Source: DATENM01 sp045807725
GTDB lineage: Bacteria; Acidobacteriota; Blastocatellia; UBA7656
Assembly (NCBI GenBank): GCA_045807725.1
Contig: JBJMGV010000029.1
Location: forward strand, 5,843 to 69,842
Direction: 5' to 3'
Length of the DNA: 64,000 nt
Positions 16,133 through 24,781 of this stretch are shown piece by piece (the stretch's first letter is position 1; the number at the start of each line of letters is the position of its first letter). A program made the translations under genes and the position numbers. Below the pieces are notes generated by a model. It worked only from the letters and a program-made list of their open reading frames with translations. It did no database searches and was not told the origin of the DNA.

Positions 16133-16342
16133 TCAGGTTGATCGGCCCAGCATCTCGCGCACCTTTTGCCCCAGAGCCTCTGCCGTAAAAGGCTTTTGGA
16201 TAAGGCCGACGATGAAGAGTATCTGCGTCAGCGCCAGATCAATCAGGCTGAGTTCTTTTTGAAGACGGCGCTGCGACGCTCGACCTGTTGTTAAGCGCGT
16301 CGCAGTGCGGATGAAAGACGGGTCAGTTCGTCGCCCATTCAC
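16133..16342 (-). pseudogene. Chimeric remnant: APC-permease N-terminus fused to response-regulator C-terminus
   Basis: The 69-codon frame contains QKELSLIDLALTQILFIVGL, a diverged copy of residues about 30-48 of the permease at 13559-15064. It is joined directly to IQKPFTAEALGQKVREML, the end of a receiver domain with its conserved KP(F) switch residues. Neither part is complete. The DNA of the permease segment differs from the intact gene, so it is an old paralogue and not an assembly duplicate. It is most easily read as a deletion scar joining two genes. Confidence 0.6.
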
Positions 16343-17235
16343 TTGCCTGCGGCCCGCGATTGGCCCCGCGCTTGCAGCTTCCTGGCGTCAATGCCTGATT
16401 GCCTGGTGAGCACCGCATCGAATAATCGCGCCGGCAACAGCCGCTTGAGCGCGATGGCCAACCGCGCGTGACGCGGCGCGGCGTAGCGCGGGCGCGGGCG
16501 GTCGAGCGTCAACGCTTTCCGTACCAGCTCGGCGATGTCGTCGGGGCGGCCCGCCATCTTGCGCATCCGTTTATAGCCTTCGGCAGAGCCCTCGAAGAAT
16601 GGCTTGTACGGGCTGTCCTGCTCGATCACGTCGCGGGCGCGCTCGTTGGCGACGCCTAAGAACTCTGTGAGGATGAAACCCGGCTCGATGACGACGACCT
16701 GAATGCCGAAGGGCGCAAGCTCGCCGCGCAGTCCGTCGGAAATGGCTTCCAAGGCGTGTTTCGTGGCGTCGTAGACCGACGAGAGCGGGCGCGCGATGCG
16801 TCCGGCAACCGAGCTGATGTTGACGATGCGCCCGCTCGCCTGCCGTCGCATCACGGGAATGACGAGCTGCGTCAGCGCGATCAGCGAGAAGAGGTTGGTT
16901 TCAAAGTTCTGGCGGATGGCCTCAAGCGGAACCATCTCAATCGGGCCGCGCTGCCCGTAACCGGCGTTGTTGACCAGCGCGTCGATGCGGTCGAAGGCGG
17001 CCAGCGTCTCGCCCACGATGCGCTGGCGGTCTGTGGCATTGGTTACATCGGCGACAATCGCCAGCGCCCGGTGGCCTGCCCGCTCGATCTCTTCTTTCAA
17101 GCCATCGAGCCGTTCTTTGCGCCGCGCCACCAGCACGACCGTTGCGCCTTCGCGCGCGAGCATTCTCGCGGTCGCTTCGCCGATCCCTGCCGACGCGCCG
17201 GTAATGATGACGACCTGCCCTTTCAGTTTGCTCAT
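16339..17235 (-). CDS. Short-chain dehydrogenase/reductase
   Basis: The 298-residue protein is a classical SDR: TGASAGIG cofactor site (residues 13-20), NNAGYG (89-94), catalytic Ser in NISS (about 141-142), Y155-x3-K159, and the DxTN segment near 64. It uses NAD(P)H to reduce or oxidise a small alcohol or ketone; the substrate is unknown. It lies 15 bp downstream of two tandem esterase genes on the same strand. The C-terminal basic tail (ARKLQARGQSRAAGK) is unusual for the family. Confidence 0.88.
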   Translation of the reverse strand: MSKLKGQVVIITGASAGIGEATARMLAREGATVVLVARRKERLDGLKEEIERAGHRALAIVADVTNATDRQRIVGETLAAFDRIDALVNNAGYGQRGPIEMVPLEAIRQNFETNLFSLIALTQLVIPVMRRQASGRIVNISSVAGRIARPLSSVYDATKHALEAISDGLRGELAPFGIQVVVIEPGFILTEFLGVANERARDVIEQDSPYKPFFEGSAEGYKRMRKMAGRPDDIAELVRKALTLDRPRPRYAAPRHARLAIALKRLLPARLFDAVLTRQSGIDARKLQARGQSRAAGK

Positions 17236-17250
17236 CTCTCAATCCTCCTC

Positions 17251-17970
17251 TCACAAGTAGTGGCGGATCATCTTGCGCCAGGTCGGCCAGTCGTGAATCA
17301 ACTCGCCGCCCCAGTCGTCGAGGCTGTGCGGAATGCCGCGCTCCGTCAGCACGCGCGACATATCATAAGTGCGCTCGCGGCAGATACCCAGGTCGCGGTC
17401 GCTCGTCACCAGCGCAATCTCCATGCGGTGAATCTGTGATAGATACCATTCGTCGGTCAACTCGCTCATGTAAGCCACCGGGCAATTCAGGTAAGCGTCC
17501 TCTTCATAGTAACCGTCGAGCAGTCGTTGAATGCGATACGAGCCGCTGATGCCGACCGTCTTGCGCACGAGGTCAGGGTGCTTGAAGGCGAAGTTCACCG
17601 CCAGGTATGCGCCGAAGCTTACGCCCGCCGTGATCAAAAACTGATTCGAGTTGCGCGAGCGGATGAACGGCACGACCTCGCTGAGCAAGTAATCTTCCCG
17701 GACATTGTGGCGGCGGACGCGTTCGCGCGGCGGAATCTGATCGTTGTACCACGAGTCGTAGCAATGACTGTCCACGCCATAAAGCTGTAGGTAGCCGGCG
17801 TCGAGCTTATCGGCCAGCGTCTCGACCATCAGAAAATCTTTCCACTCGTAGTAATGGCCCCACGAGCTTGGACAGACGATGACCGGCGCGCCGGCGTGGC
17901 CGTGCACCATCACGTCCATCTCGCGCCCCATGCGGTGGCTGTACCACTTGACGTGTTCTTCTCTCGGCAT
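17251..17970 (-). CDS. Alpha/beta-hydrolase esterase (FrmB/esterase-D-like), copy 1
   Basis: The 239-residue hydrolase has the nucleophile elbow G116-V-S118-F-G120 (TAGVSFGAY). The likely catalytic His is in the conserved C-terminal IHDWPTW. It resembles the putative esterase family (Esterase D/S-formylglutathione hydrolase fold). There is no signal peptide. The neighbouring gene 4 bp upstream encodes a paralogue with the nucleophile at the same residue number, so the pair arose by tandem duplication. Likely substrates are short acyl esters. Confidence 0.82.
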   Translation of the reverse strand: MPREEHVKWYSHRMGREMDVMVHGHAGAPVIVCPSSWGHYYEWKDFLMVETLADKLDAGYLQLYGVDSHCYDSWYNDQIPPRERVRRHNVREDYLLSEVVPFIRSRNSNQFLITAGVSFGAYLAVNFAFKHPDLVRKTVGISGSYRIQRLLDGYYEEDAYLNCPVAYMSELTDEWYLSQIHRMEIALVTSDRDLGICRERTYDMSRVLTERGIPHSLDDWGGELIHDWPTWRKMIRHYL

Positions 17971-17974
17971 AGCT

Positions 17975-18706
17975 TTAGAACTTTTCGCGCAGGTAGTAAC
18001 GCATCATATCGCGCCAGGTCGGCCAGTCGTGCGGCTGGTCGTAGCCCCACAGGTCCAGCTCGAAGGGAACGCCTTTGTTGTACAGAATGCCGGCCAGCCG
18101 GCGCGAAGCATCGGGGTTTTCGTAATCGCCCTGGCCGGTGACGATATGAAGATGCTGCTTCTGCCTGAGCAGCCAAAGATTATGGCCATCGAGGTTCGGC
18201 AGGTAATCGACCGGGTTGTTGAAGTAGACGTTGTCGTCGTAATGATCGCCGTCGTAATAGCCGCGAATGTCGTACGAGCCGCTCATCGCGATCATACCGT
18301 CGAACAGGTCGGGCCGGCGGAAGACTTGATTGGCGCAGTGAAACGCGCCGAGACTCGCGCCCGCCGTGATGATGCCAGCGCGACCGCGACAACTGTCCCA
18401 GATGTAGGGCACGACTTCGCGTGTGATGTAGTCGTTATAGGCCGCCTGCATCAGTCCCTTGATGGGCGTCGGCACTTGCTTGTTCAGCCACGCATCGCGG
18501 TTGATCGAGTTGATCGAAAAAACTTTGACCTTGCCCGCTTCGATCACGTCGCGGATGGCGTCGAGCAACTGGAATCGCTCGTATTCGAGGAAGTCGGCGG
18601 CGGCGGTCGGGAACAGCAGCAGCGGGAAACCGAAATGGCCATAGGTGACGATCTCCATATGGCGGTTCAGGCTGGGGCTGTGCCAGCCGTCAATGAATCG
18701 TTGCAT
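17975..18706 (-). CDS. Alpha/beta-hydrolase esterase (FrmB/esterase-D-like), copy 2
   Basis: The 243-residue paralogue of the downstream gene has G116-A-S118-L-G120 (TAGASLGAF) and C-terminal HDWPTWRDMMRYYL. The N-terminal half (GWHSPSLNRHMEI) has diverged from copy 1, suggesting a different substrate or partner. Both copies and the SDR are likely one transcription unit. GGAAGAGTTC precedes the ATG. Confidence 0.82.
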   Translation of the reverse strand: MQRFIDGWHSPSLNRHMEIVTYGHFGFPLLLFPTAAADFLEYERFQLLDAIRDVIEAGKVKVFSINSINRDAWLNKQVPTPIKGLMQAAYNDYITREVVPYIWDSCRGRAGIITAGASLGAFHCANQVFRRPDLFDGMIAMSGSYDIRGYYDGDHYDDNVYFNNPVDYLPNLDGHNLWLLRQKQHLHIVTGQGDYENPDASRRLAGILYNKGVPFELDLWGYDQPHDWPTWRDMMRYYLREKF

Positions 18707-18834
18707 GAACTCTTCCTTTCGCGTGCATCGGGTTTAATCGGAATCGACAACGGCTGGCAACATAAGCCTAACGAACAAGCGTGTAAGCTACCCACATCTG
18801 GCGGGATTTTCAAGTCAGGCGGGAAAGAAGAGAG

Positions 18835-18990
18835 CGACGCGCGACACGGCGACACGGCGAGGGGAAAGAAACGACAAGGCGAGGGGGCAATGGGGGACGC
18901 AGGGAAAGAAGGGCGATTCGCTTCTACCCTTTCTCTCCCCGCGTCGCCCCGTCGCCGTGTCGCCGCGTCGTTCTTTCTACGCGTCGCCGC
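18835..18990. repeat. Inverted octamer repeat pair (GACACGGC)n in a gene-free stretch
   Basis: The left arm around 18836-18862 has CGACACGGCGACACGGCG. The right arm around 18937-18985 has the complement (CGTCGCCGTGTCGCCGCGTCG). The rest of the 18707-18999 interval shows nothing coding. Confidence 0.75.
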
Positions 18991-18999
18991 GTCGGTCGT

Positions 19000-20112
19000 T
19001 CACTGTTTGCTGACGCGATTGAAGTGAATCAGCGCGCGCCCGGCGGCGCGGCTTTCCAGCTCGAAGCTGGCGTCTTTGCTCGACTGGTTCTCAACCAGCC
19101 GATAAGCGCCCGGTTCGCCGCTCGTTTCGGCAGTGCCTTCGACGCGCGACAGGAAAGCCTCCGCATCGCGCCGCGCAATCTCCTGCGTCTCGCCGCCCGC
19201 CTGGCCGAGCGCTTCGAGCGCATAAGACTTCAGCATCTTCGGCCAGTAGGCTTGAAAGAGGCGGTGATTGGCGAAGACATCGGCAGAGATGATTCTGCCG
19301 TTGACCACCGCGACGATGCCGATGACCTCGGTGGCCGACAGCTTGCCTTTGAAGGCGCGCTCGTAATCGTTGAGCTTGTGGCTCACCTGTTTGTCCTGAT
19401 AGACGCTCTTGAGGTCGCCGGTCACAGTCTCGACGTTATTCGCCTGCGCGCTATCGGCAACGCCCTTCCAGACTTCAGACTGACTCTTCTTGGCCTGCGC
19501 CTTCTCGCGCACGTTCGGCATCGCCATCACGCTGGCCGAACTCGTCACCGTTACCATCTCGCCGCCACCGCCACCGCCGTGGCTGGCGTGACGGCTTTGG
19601 CCGAAGCTCTCGCGGCCCGACCACCTGCCGTGCTCGACGCAAAAGACTTCGATAGGCACAGGCTTGGCGCTCGCTTCAATGATGCAATCGTGGCCGACGA
19701 TGCGATCCTGTTTGCCGCCGATAACCATCTCGCCGGCGATGAGGATGAGTTTCTTGCCTGAGTTGTTGGTCACTGCCAGTCGATTGACTTCGGCGTTATC
19801 GTCCACGCGGCGTTGCGAGCGCAGCCGGCGAGAGCGCCCATCTGCGCCCAGTTCGGTGATGATGACTTTGCCAGCGCGCAAGCCTTCATCGAGAGTGATG
19901 AAGTCGTCGGCGCTTGCGGCCTGTTCGGACAGCACCGGGAAGACCGTGAGGTTGTCGAAGATCGTCGGCGAGCCGATGCGCCAGTCTCGGCGCACTGCTT
20001 CGCTATGGGCAGAAGCTTGCCGGCCTGTTTTAACAATGCGATGACGCGAAGAACCGGCCAGCGCCAGCGCCACCAGCAGGACGCCTGCGAGGAGAGCGGC
20101 CAGAGTTTTCAT
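19000..20112 (-). CDS. ARPP-family (ARPP-1/DUF6569) exported protein
   Basis: The 370-residue product has a signal peptide (about 1-20). A domain with the ARPP pattern follows: IFDNLTVFPVL, TLDEGLRAGKVIITELG, NRLAVTNNSGKKLILIAGEMVIGGKQDRI and VPIEVFCVEHGRWSG. The family's role is unknown; it was named from its association with ADP-ribosylglycohydrolase, rhodanese and phosphatase modules. Residues 170-190 are Gly/Ser-rich and variable. It is transcribed on its own; a GC-rich repeat follows its stop. Confidence 0.75.
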   Translation of the reverse strand: MKTLAALLAGVLLVALALAGSSRHRIVKTGRQASAHSEAVRRDWRIGSPTIFDNLTVFPVLSEQAASADDFITLDEGLRAGKVIITELGADGRSRRLRSQRRVDDNAEVNRLAVTNNSGKKLILIAGEMVIGGKQDRIVGHDCIIEASAKPVPIEVFCVEHGRWSGRESFGQSRHASHGGGGGGEMVTVTSSASVMAMPNVREKAQAKKSQSEVWKGVADSAQANNVETVTGDLKSVYQDKQVSHKLNDYERAFKGKLSATEVIGIVAVVNGRIISADVFANHRLFQAYWPKMLKSYALEALGQAGGETQEIARRDAEAFLSRVEGTAETSGEPGAYRLVENQSSKDASFELESRAAGRALIHFNRVSKQ

Positions 20113-20197
20113 GTGAGGCTCCTTGTGCGTGAGGGTTGTAGCAGGGCTGGGAGAATCGTATCAGTGTGAGAACGCCACAACGGCGAGAACCTTGCAA

Positions 20198-20370
20198 CAG
20201 GATTCAGGATACAGGATTCAGGATTCAGGATACCCTGGCGCAAGATACGCTGACGCGCGGCGCGGATTCAGGATTCGGTATTGGAGTTAATGCCAATCGC
20301 TCGACATTGAATGACTCAGATCGCTTGCGCACTGCGCAGCCACTCTGAATCCTGTATCCTGAATCCTATC
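20198..20370. repeat. Inverted heptamer pair (GATTCAG)n
   Basis: The left arm 20199-20233 has GGATTCAGGATACAGG repeats and the right arm 20344-20370 has the complement. A further partial GGATTCAGGATTC is at about 20264. The stop codon TAG of the next gene (20366-20368) is the first trinucleotide of the right arm read on the minus strand. Confidence 0.75.
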
Positions 20371-21784
20371 TTAGCGGTCTACATTTCCAGTAGTAATTCG
20401 TGAAGCCTTCGGCTTCGTACATACGGCGGAAGGTCATCTCGACTTCCTGCTCGATGTGCACGTCGGCGGGGTTGCGGTCGGTCATCTGCAAGTAAGCGCG
20501 CCCGCCGCCCTCGAAGTCAACGATGGTCATCACCGTTGGCGGGTCGGGGTCGGCGTTGAGAAAGTCTACGGTGAAGGTAAAGACGCTGGCCTTCTTGTCG
20601 GCAAGCCGCACGCTCTCGAACTGGTCCTTCGACTGGCAGGCGATGCAGAGCCGTTGACGCGGATATTGCAGCTTGCCGCAGCTCAAACAGCGGTAGCCGT
20701 ACAGGCGATAAATGTCGTCGCGGTTGCGCCAGATTTGCGCCGCCGAAGCCGTCGGCATCTGGCGGCGTGGCGCTTCGGTTTCGACCAGCTCGCGGAACTT
20801 GATGTAACGTTCATAACTTTCAAGACTCGCCTTTGATGCCAGGTGGCCGCGCACGCCGCGACGCCCCGCGACTTTCTCGCGCTCGATCTCCGGCGTCACT
20901 TCAAACAACAGCGCGTCCGCGCCTGAACCGTAACCGACGACCAGCAGCTTATCACCGGAGCTGGCCTGTTCAAGCGCCGACGATAAGATCAGCACAGGCA
21001 TCGCCGCGCCGGTGTTGCCGACCGTTGATAACAAGTGATCGGGAATCTGTTCAGGCTTCAACCCCAGGCTCTTGGCGACACCGGCCAGCGAACCGGCATC
21101 GGGCGCGTAGAAGATCGCTTTTGAGATTTCAGAAGGGCCAATGCCCGTACGCTCGAACAGCTCGCCGACCGTCTGCCGCACGACGCGTTGATAGCCTTGC
21201 GTGATGCTGAAGCGTTCTTCCCATCCCGACACGAACGGATCAGCGGGCTTGCGCCACACATCGGTCATCTCGTCTACGGTTGAATGCGAGGCGAGCAGGT
21301 TCGCAATCACGCCGTCGCGTCCGACTTCGATGGCCGCCGCCGCATCGCCAAACAACCGCTCGTTCATCGAGCGCGGCGCGGCCAGCCGCGTATCGGCAGA
21401 GGTGATGATGACGCGCGAGGCCGAGCCAGCCGCGACGGAATCCATCGCGGTGTTGAGCGCCGTGGTCGCGGCGCGCAGCGAATTGGTCGCATCGGCGCTG
21501 CGCACGTCGTGACGCAAGTCGGCGACGGTGGCGATGAGCGCAGACGCTTGCTTCTCGGCGTAAGGCGAAGTGGTCGTGGCGAAGATCAGCCCGTCCACGT
21601 TGCGTGCCTCGTTGCCGGCCAGCAGGTCACGCACGGCTTCGACGGCCATCGTGATGGAGTCTTCGTCAGCCGCAGCGACGGCGCGCTCGGCGTCGCCGGC
21701 ACGACCGCCCCAGGCGCGCGCGATATCTTTGTGAGTAAGCCGGTAGTAAGGAATGTAAGCGCCGAATCGTGTGATGCCTGCCAT
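20366..21784 (-). CDS. Thiolase-fold (HMG-CoA synthase/KAS III-like) protein fused to DUF35 OB-fold, lacking the catalytic Cys
   Basis: From ATG 21784 (GGAGA just upstream; a start 13 codons earlier is less likely) the protein has 472 residues. Residues 1-330 follow the HMG-CoA synthase/KAS III pattern. Where the family has the acyl-carrying Cys (DxTNAC), the sequence reads D98-A-T-N-S-L103, and the whole thiolase-like part contains no Cys. The catalytic His region reads YAPDAG, also without His. The C-terminal 130 residues are a DUF35 module: rubredoxin-like zinc ribbon (CLSCG...CIAC) and OB fold. Cys-less thiolase folds with DUF35 partners are known as retro-aldolases in steroid side-chain degradation (Ltp2-ChsH2). 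The adjacent MaoC genes fit such a role; this is inference. Confidence 0.75.
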   Translation of the reverse strand: MAGITRFGAYIPYYRLTHKDIARAWGGRAGDAERAVAAADEDSITMAVEAVRDLLAGNEARNVDGLIFATTTSPYAEKQASALIATVADLRHDVRSADATNSLRAATTALNTAMDSVAAGSASRVIITSADTRLAAPRSMNERLFGDAAAAIEVGRDGVIANLLASHSTVDEMTDVWRKPADPFVSGWEERFSITQGYQRVVRQTVGELFERTGIGPSEISKAIFYAPDAGSLAGVAKSLGLKPEQIPDHLLSTVGNTGAAMPVLILSSALEQASSGDKLLVVGYGSGADALLFEVTPEIEREKVAGRRGVRGHLASKASLESYERYIKFRELVETEAPRRQMPTASAAQIWRNRDDIYRLYGYRCLSCGKLQYPRQRLCIACQSKDQFESVRLADKKASVFTFTVDFLNADPDPPTVMTIVDFEGGGRAYLQMTDRNPADVHIEQEVEMTFRRMYEAEGFTNYYWKCRPLR

Positions 21785-21800
21785 AGATTTCTCCGCGCGT

Positions 21801-21830
21801 GTTATACCGGAGCGCTTTCGCACGCGTCAA
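21801..21830 (-). promoter_or_regulatory. Sigma70-type promoter for the thiolase-fold/DUF35 gene
   Basis: On the minus strand TTGACG (21830-21825) and TATAAC (21806-21801) are 18 bp apart, 16 bp before the chosen start ATG at 21784. The leader would be very short. Its position supports the downstream start. Confidence 0.5.
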
Positions 21831-21966
21831 GCAAACGCGATATTCAGCTCAGAGTCGCTTCGTCTTCAACTCGTTTTGCTTTCTTTCTCGACATATTTCT
21901 TCTTTTCGTAACCGTTGATGCGTTATAGCGCACCTACATTATATAAGGAATATCAACGCGATGGCT

Positions 21967-22803
21967 TTACACAAAGCGCGGGCGATAGATGGCCGTGTGG
22001 CGCACGTGCTGAACGATGCGCGAGCCGGCAGCCACAAGTAAGACATCATACACGACGAATTCATGGCCCTTGCGCTCTAAACAATCCCTGATGCGCCCAC
22101 GCGCTTCGATCACTTCCGTGTCGCGGGCCGCGCTGTAATTCACCATCTCGCTCGCCGCGTGAATCCAGGGGCCGAGTTTGAAGTTGCGCATTAGTAAATG
22201 ATTCGACAGTTCGAGCAACGCTACGGGGTGCGCTAACGCTTCGTCGCCGCGATAGATGGCCAGCCGTTCATCAAGAGCATCAAGCCGCGACGTGTCCTTC
22301 ACGTTTAACGTCTCGCGCAGCGTGCCGAGCGCCGCGCCAACGATGAAAGATTCACGCGCAGCAGCCGGACGAGCCTCATCGGCGGGAAGCGGCGCGAGCG
22401 GATAATCGGCAAGGCGCGGTTCAGGTGGCGAAGCGTTGATCGTTGCCGTCGCCATCGCGCAGACTAATCCATCGTCGCGCTCAACCGTGAGCGAAAGCTT
22501 TGATGAAGACTCGTCAGCCGATGAAGCGTCGGCCACAGCCTTCACCATAACGTCGTCGCCATCATAGACCGGCTGAAAGAATCGGACCTGCATCGCGCCG
22601 CCTTCGAGCCAGGCGCGACCGAAGCGCTCGACGACGGGCGCGGTCAGGTAGCCGTAGACCGTAACGCCCGGAACCAGGCCGCCGCGAAAGCCATAGCGCG
22701 CGGCGGTGGCATCGTCGTGAATGCGGTTTTCGGAGGCGGTCGCAGTGTTGCGTGCTCGCACGCGGTAGACCTCCGTGAAAGTCGCGTCTGCCGGTTCGCT
22801 CAT
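21967..22803 (-). CDS. MaoC-like (double hot-dog) enoyl-CoA hydratase family protein
   Basis: The 278-residue protein has an N-terminal hot-dog segment with the hydratase-type NRIHDD (residues about 26-31) and the loop YGFRGGLVPG. A second, weaker hot-dog half follows and ends with strands MRNFKLGPWIHAASEMVNYS and VVYDVLLVAAG. It is thought to add water to an enoyl-CoA, or to act as a thioesterase-like partner. It stands with a second MaoC gene, a CoA-transferase and a thiolase-fold/DUF35 gene on the same strand. Confidence 0.75.
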   Translation of the reverse strand: MSEPADATFTEVYRVRARNTATASENRIHDDATAARYGFRGGLVPGVTVYGYLTAPVVERFGRAWLEGGAMQVRFFQPVYDGDDVMVKAVADASSADESSSKLSLTVERDDGLVCAMATATINASPPEPRLADYPLAPLPADEARPAAARESFIVGAALGTLRETLNVKDTSRLDALDERLAIYRGDEALAHPVALLELSNHLLMRNFKLGPWIHAASEMVNYSAARDTEVIEARGRIRDCLERKGHEFVVYDVLLVAAGSRIVQHVRHTAIYRPRFV

Positions 22804-22848
22804 CTGGCGCTGCCTTTTGCTATTGAGAGTCGTGAAGGGCCGACCGCT

Positions 22849-23313
22849 TTAAACGTAATAGCGCACCAGCCACTCGGCGACGAGGGCGGGCTTCTGAGCG
22901 CCTTCGATCTCGACCGTAGCGACCAGTGTGAGTTGTGAGCCGCCCGGCACGTCTTCGACGGATTGTAATGTGAATCGCGCTCGCACACGCGACCCCGAAA
23001 GAACCGGCGACACAAAGCGCAGGCGATTCAGGCCATAGTTGATGCCCATCTTGAAATCGCCCTGCACGCGATAGGCTTGCGCGGCCAGTTGAGGCAGCAG
23101 CGACAGCGACAGAAAGCCGTGCGCGATGGTGCCGCCAAACGGCGAATCGGTCCTGGCCCGCTCGGTGTCGAGGTGAATCCACTGATGATCTTCGGTGGCA
23201 TTGGCAAAAGCGTTGATGCGCGATTGCGTCACTTCAAACCAATCGCTTGCGCCGATCTCTTCGCCGACCAGCGTCTTCAGTTCTTCGATTCCATTGATGG
23301 TTCGGGTTGGCAT
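22849..23313 (-). CDS. MaoC family (R)-specific enoyl-CoA hydratase
   Basis: The 154-residue single hot-dog protein carries the hydratase motif ATED42-HQWIH47-LD followed by PFGGTIAHGFLSLSL, with Asp and His at catalytic spacing. It hydrates trans-2-enoyl-CoA to the (R)-3-hydroxyacyl-CoA. AAGGAG precedes the ATG. It lies 45 bp upstream of the other MaoC gene and 26 bp downstream of the CoA-transferase gene. Confidence 0.88.
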   Translation of the reverse strand: MPTRTINGIEELKTLVGEEIGASDWFEVTQSRINAFANATEDHQWIHLDTERARTDSPFGGTIAHGFLSLSLLPQLAAQAYRVQGDFKMGINYGLNRLRFVSPVLSGSRVRARFTLQSVEDVPGGSQLTLVATVEIEGAQKPALVAEWLVRYYV

Positions 23314-23339
23314 ATCTTCTCCTTGATTTGATGAGTGCG

Positions 23340-24518
23340 TTAGACGACGCCTTCATCGTGAAAGGCGGCAATCTCGCGGTCAGCGAAACCGAGTTCGCCG
23401 AGCACTTCGTTTGTATGCTCGCCGAGCAGCGGAGCGCGACGGCGCACGTCGCCGGGCGTATCGGTGAGCCGCACGGGCGGCGCGGCGACGTGAACGGCGC
23501 GGCCATCATAATCCAATGCTTCGAGCAGCCCGCGCGCATTCACCTGAGCGTCGCTTAACACTTCGTCGAGATCATAGACAGGGCCGCAAGGGATGCGCGC
23601 GCGTTCGAGCGCGTTGATCGCTTCGTCACGCGTGCGCGCCGCGCACCAGTCGCGCATCGCTGCGTTGATGACGTGTGCATTGTTGCCGCGCGTGATGTCG
23701 TCTTTGCAGCGCGGATCATCGATTAAATCCTCGCGGCCCACGAGCCGCGCCCAGCGGCGGAACATATCATCGCCGATAGTCGGAACCAGTATCCAACCAT
23801 CGCGCGTGCGATAGGCATCGCTCGGCGCGGTGTAATATCCGGTGTTGCCCGCCTGTTCGCGGCGTATGCCCATCGCCTGACGCTCAGCCAACAGCGGCAT
23901 CATAAACGTGACGCCGGTCGCCAGCAGCGACACTTCGATCAACTGGCCGCGCCCGGTTTGTAAGCGATGATACAAAGCCGCCATCGCGCCGAACGCCGCG
24001 TGCAGCGCCGTGCCGTAATCGACCCACGAGACGATGGAGCGCACGGGCGGGCCGGGAAATCCCGTCAAGCTCATCGCGCCGCTCATCGCCTGCACGACAC
24101 CGTCAAAGCCTATGCGGTCACGGTAAGGCCCGTCTGAACCGAAGGCCGAAGCCATCACCAGAATGATGTCCTCTTTGATCTCTCGGAGTGAATCGTAATC
24201 AAGCTTGAGCCGCTGCATCACGGCGAGCGGCAGATTGACGATGACCATATCGGCGCTGCGCACGAGACGTTGCACGACCGTCTCGGCTTTGGCGTGTGCG
24301 AGGTCGAGCGTGATGCCGCGCTTGTTGCGATTGAGGTTGAGGAAGAGGCCGCCTTCGCCGCTCGCCGTGACGGGACCGAGCCGGCGATCTTCGCCGCCTT
24401 CGCGCCGCTCGACGCGGATCACGTCCGCGCCGAAATCGGCCAGCAGCATTGCGCAGTAAGGCGCAGCGATGAAGCGGCCAAAATCGATCACGCGAATTCC
24501 GTCGAGCAGTCCCGGCAT
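23340..24518 (-). CDS. CaiB/BaiF-type (class III) CoA-transferase
   Basis: The 392-residue protein opens LLDGIRVIDFGRFIAAPYC and has FGADVIRVER, LNRNKRGITLDL and GPYRDRIGFDGVVQAMSG with the expected catalytic Asp, all typical of formyl-CoA-transferase-like enzymes. It moves CoA between acyl groups, activating a carboxylic acid for the enzymes encoded downstream. It is the first gene of the minus-strand acyl-CoA group and is divergent from glpD. Confidence 0.88.
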   Translation of the reverse strand: MPGLLDGIRVIDFGRFIAAPYCAMLLADFGADVIRVERREGGEDRRLGPVTASGEGGLFLNLNRNKRGITLDLAHAKAETVVQRLVRSADMVIVNLPLAVMQRLKLDYDSLREIKEDIILVMASAFGSDGPYRDRIGFDGVVQAMSGAMSLTGFPGPPVRSIVSWVDYGTALHAAFGAMAALYHRLQTGRGQLIEVSLLATGVTFMMPLLAERQAMGIRREQAGNTGYYTAPSDAYRTRDGWILVPTIGDDMFRRWARLVGREDLIDDPRCKDDITRGNNAHVINAAMRDWCAARTRDEAINALERARIPCGPVYDLDEVLSDAQVNARGLLEALDYDGRAVHVAAPPVRLTDTPGDVRRRAPLLGEHTNEVLGELGFADREIAAFHDEGVV

Positions 24519-24548
24519 AAAATTCTTCAGAAGGAACCACAGATGAAG

Positions 24549-24632
24549 GGCAGAGGCTAGGAACCAGGGGCTAGAGGCTAGAGGCGCACCGTGGGGCTAG
24601 CCTCTAGCCTCCAGCCTCCAGCCTCTCTTTCC
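24549..24632. repeat. Inverted heptamer pair (GGCTAGA)n
   Basis: Left arm 24549-24585 (GGCTAGAGGCTAGAGG) and right arm 24592-24632 (GGCTAGCCTCTAGCCTCCAG) lie between the divergent CoA-transferase and glpD genes. Confidence 0.8.
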
Positions 24633-24781
24633 ATCTGTGTTTGTCTGTGTTCATCTGTGGTTTCAAATGAGCCACGCCGCAGCATCCTACCTGCTCGGTG
24701 CAGGGGGCGCAAGGTGCGCGGCTTGCGCAGGGTTGCGCTTTGCTTGAGCGGCGAGCTTGCTCTACAGTGATGAAGTTTCCG

